From Cryobacterium adonitolivorans (lineage in GTDB: Bacteria; Actinomycetota; Actinomycetes; Actinomycetales; Microbacteriaceae), in the NCBI RefSeq assembly GCF_004402695.1, contig NZ_SOFL01000033.1:65533-129532 (forward strand): DNA of 64,000 nucleotides. The letters run 5' to 3'. Below, in pieces: positions 62,172 through 64,000 of the stretch (position 1 is the stretch's first letter; each line of letters opens with the position of its first letter). Position numbers and translations under genes: made by a program. The notes beneath the pieces were generated by a model. The model had not been told where the DNA came from. It worked only from the letters and a program-made list of their open reading frames with translations, and did not search any database.

Positions 62172-63152
62172 TCACGCATCTCGAGGCGCGGAATTGCGCT
62201 CGCCGGTCGGAACCAGACGGTCGCTCCGAAACTCCGACGGAAGCATGGCATACCGGGCCTTGAACCCGGCCCGTAACTCGAAGGTGGAACTGTACCCGGC
62301 CCTGGCCGCCACATCCGCAATCGTCAGGCCCGTGGAATGCGGCATCGTCAGCAGCACCGCGGCCGATTCGGCCCGGGCGCGAGCGATCTCGTGGGCCACG
62401 GTGATGCCGCTGCCCTCGAAGGCCCGCTGCAGGTGCCGCAACGAGACGCCGAGATGCGCGGCCAGGGTCGCCGGGGTGAGGTCGGGGTCCCGGTGCTGCG
62501 CATCGATCTGGGTGCGCGCCCGCACCCGCAGGCCCGTGCGCAGATCCTCACTGTCCATCGCATACCCGTCACTCTCGAGCAGCAGGCCCACTACGAGGTC
62601 CTCGATGGTGCGTTCCACCATCAGGGTGCCCACGCCGCTTGGCGACCAGGCGGTGTCGACGATCGACAGCGCGAACAGCCGCAACGGCAGGCTGAGCGAG
62701 CCGGAGTCATCGATCGGCTGGTGGTCGCTGCGCACGCGCACCCCGCGTTCGGCGAGCCGGGACTGCGGCACCTGGATGGCCAGCCCTCGGGTCATCTCGG
62801 TGCTCTCCAGCGTCATGTCGTCCCAACCCGGCACCGTGTAACCGCTGATCGGTCGCAGGGTGCGCACCGGGCCGCCGCCGATCCGGATGCCCATCCGCCC
62901 GTTGAGCAGGAACGCCACGTGCAGCACACCGGGGGTCACCTCGGTGCTGCCGTCGAACCGGAACGGCGACTGCGTGGAGAGGGTCACCGAGGTCTGACCG
63001 ATCACGCGTTTCTTCGCGGAGAAGTGGAACACCGTGGACTCCGGCACGAAGAACCGCCGGGCCAGGGCGGCCACCACCCGGTCGGGCAGCGGCACGGGAC
63101 CGGCCTGGGCAATGATGTGCTGCATGGCTCCCGCGGCAATCGGTACCCACAT
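62172..63152 (-). CDS. AraC-family transcriptional regulator, 326 aa
   Basis: The C-terminal double helix-turn-helix (residues about 215-312) has LAAHLGVSLRHLQRAFEGSGITVAHEIARARAESAAVLL and IADVAARAGYSSTFELRAGFKARY. The N-terminal part resembles the AraC-binding-like domain of AraC regulators that sense small aromatic or fatty compounds. It is divergent from the MFS gene at 63392, which it probably controls. Confidence 0.92.
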   Translation of the reverse strand: MWVPIAAGAMQHIIAQAGPVPLPDRVVAALARRFFVPESTVFHFSAKKRVIGQTSVTLSTQSPFRFDGSTEVTPGVLHVAFLLNGRMGIRIGGGPVRTLRPISGYTVPGWDDMTLESTEMTRGLAIQVPQSRLAERGVRVRSDHQPIDDSGSLSLPLRLFALSIVDTAWSPSGVGTLMVERTIEDLVVGLLLESDGYAMDSEDLRTGLRVRARTQIDAQHRDPDLTPATLAAHLGVSLRHLQRAFEGSGITVAHEIARARAESAAVLLTMPHSTGLTIADVAARAGYSSTFELRAGFKARYAMLPSEFRSDRLVPTGERNSAPRDA

Positions 63153-63391
63153 GGTGAACCCCCGGTTGGTCTGGTCAGCGCCGCGAGCGGCGGCACTGGG
63201 CGTGGCGTGAATTCACGCAGCACGGTAGTGCGAGACGCCGGTGCCGGCAACGCCGGATGCCGAATTGGGGCAATTTTGCGCCAGCATCTGAGCAGACTCG
63301 CGCCAAATCTCGCGTCGGCCGAACTCCCGGTCTTAGGGTGACTTTCATTCAGACCGGGTGAGCGACCGGGTGAGCGAGGGGATCGACAGCC

Positions 63392-64000
63392 ATGGCCGCA
63401 TACACCCTGCCGGAGAACCGGACGGCACCACCCCCGACGGCCTCCTGGCTGCCGCTGATCGTGGTGGTGCTCACCCAGATCCAGGCCTCGTTCGCCGTGA
63501 ACGCGCTCACTGTGTCGATGCAGGGCATCACCACCGACCTCGACACACCGGCCACGAGCGTCGGTACGGCGATCACCGCCGGCACCTTCGCGATGGCGGC
63601 GTTCATCCTGCTCGGCGCCAAGGTCGGCGCGAAGTTCGGCTCCCGCCGGGTGTTCCAGATCGCCGTGGTCATCCACGGCCTGGCGATGGCCGCCGTGGCA
63701 CTGAGCGTGTCCCCGGCCATGCTCTTCGTGGCCCAGGCCGCCTCGGGCGCGGTGATCGCCCTCATCGCCCCGGCGCTGGTGGTGTTCATCGCGGCGAACT
63801 TCCACGGTAACCAGCAGGCCAAGGCGATCGGTTACCTAGCCGCCGCCATCCCGGCTGCCGGAGTGCTCGCCCTGCTCATCGCCGGAACCTTCGCATCGAC
63901 CATCGGCTGGCGGTACTCCTTCGCCCTCATCGTTGTGCTCGCGGGGGTGAACCTGCTGCTCAGCTTCCGCCTCAAGGTGGTGCCGCCGCAGACGGAGGTC
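63392..64000 (+). CDS. MFS transporter (DHA2-like), 3' end outside window
   Basis: ATG 63392 with GAGGGG about 11 nt upstream. 203 codons are visible and the frame is open to the last base. Six hydrophobic segments are seen, with LLGAKVGAKFGSRRVFQIAVV as the loop 2-3 motif and GYLAAAIPAAGVLALLIAG. The start TASWLPLIVVVLTQIQASFAVNALTVSMQGI is typical of DHA2 drug transporters. It is divergent from the AraC-type regulator, 239 nt apart. Confidence 0.88.
   Translation, partial: MAAYTLPENRTAPPPTASWLPLIVVVLTQIQASFAVNALTVSMQGITTDLDTPATSVGTAITAGTFAMAAFILLGAKVGAKFGSRRVFQIAVVIHGLAMAAVALSVSPAMLFVAQAASGAVIALIAPALVVFIAANFHGNQQAKAIGYLAAAIPAAGVLALLIAGTFASTIGWRYSFALIVVLAGVNLLLSFRLKVVPPQTEV

Overview
The window is high-GC actinobacterial DNA. 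The gene families (EF-G2-like factor, deazaflavin-dependent reductase, DUF6880, DUF2256/DUF3253, LacI-controlled sugar ABC transporters) and the codon use suggest the Microbacteriaceae, with Cryobacterium-like genera plausible. This placement is an inference from family content only. No rRNA, tRNA or CRISPR array was seen.

Layout. (1) 1-4.3 kb is a visibly AT-richer block. It holds a DUF262 protein (cut by the window edge) overlapping a HEPN nuclease gene, a decayed piece of a transketolase gene, and a large DUF262-DUF1524 (GmrSD/BrxU-like) nuclease. It looks like a transferred defence island. (2) 4.3-10.9 kb is a sugar-phosphate locus: a broken deoC carrying a 7-bp tandem repeat, an intact tkt, a divergent ROK regulator and an ascorbate-type PTS (EIIA, EIIB, EIIC). 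A shared operator-like sequence lies before tkt and before the PTS. (3) 10.9-19.2 kb is a patchwork of small housekeeping or accessory genes and relics: RidA/HxlR, SOUL, a helicase tail, a small HTH protein, an MDR oxidoreductase, MntA with a decayed HepT, DUF6880, a truncated doxX beside a possible IS end, an NYN-LOTUS protein and an orphan PIN toxin. (4) 19.3-26 kb is a carbohydrate operon (binding protein, two permeases, debranching-type glycosidase) divergent from its LacI regulator, with three palindromic operators between them. (5) 26-47 kb holds transporters, regulators, EF-G2, PPK2, Nudix and many small stress or unknown genes. (6) 47-64 kb holds an FAD monooxygenase, PAP2 phosphatase, aldo/keto reductase, a TPR-GGDEF diguanylate cyclase, quinone reductase, a lytic transglycosylase-like protein, a META lipoprotein and a divergent AraC/MFS pair that runs off the window.

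Two families of non-coding palindromes are scattered between genes. The first is a roughly 64-bp GC-rich perfect or near-perfect palindrome with seven copies from 26 to 54 kb. The second is a roughly 95-bp element with long terminal inverted repeats whose ends read AGGAGTTATG outwards, with two full copies and one half copy. Both full copies of the second abut truncated genes.
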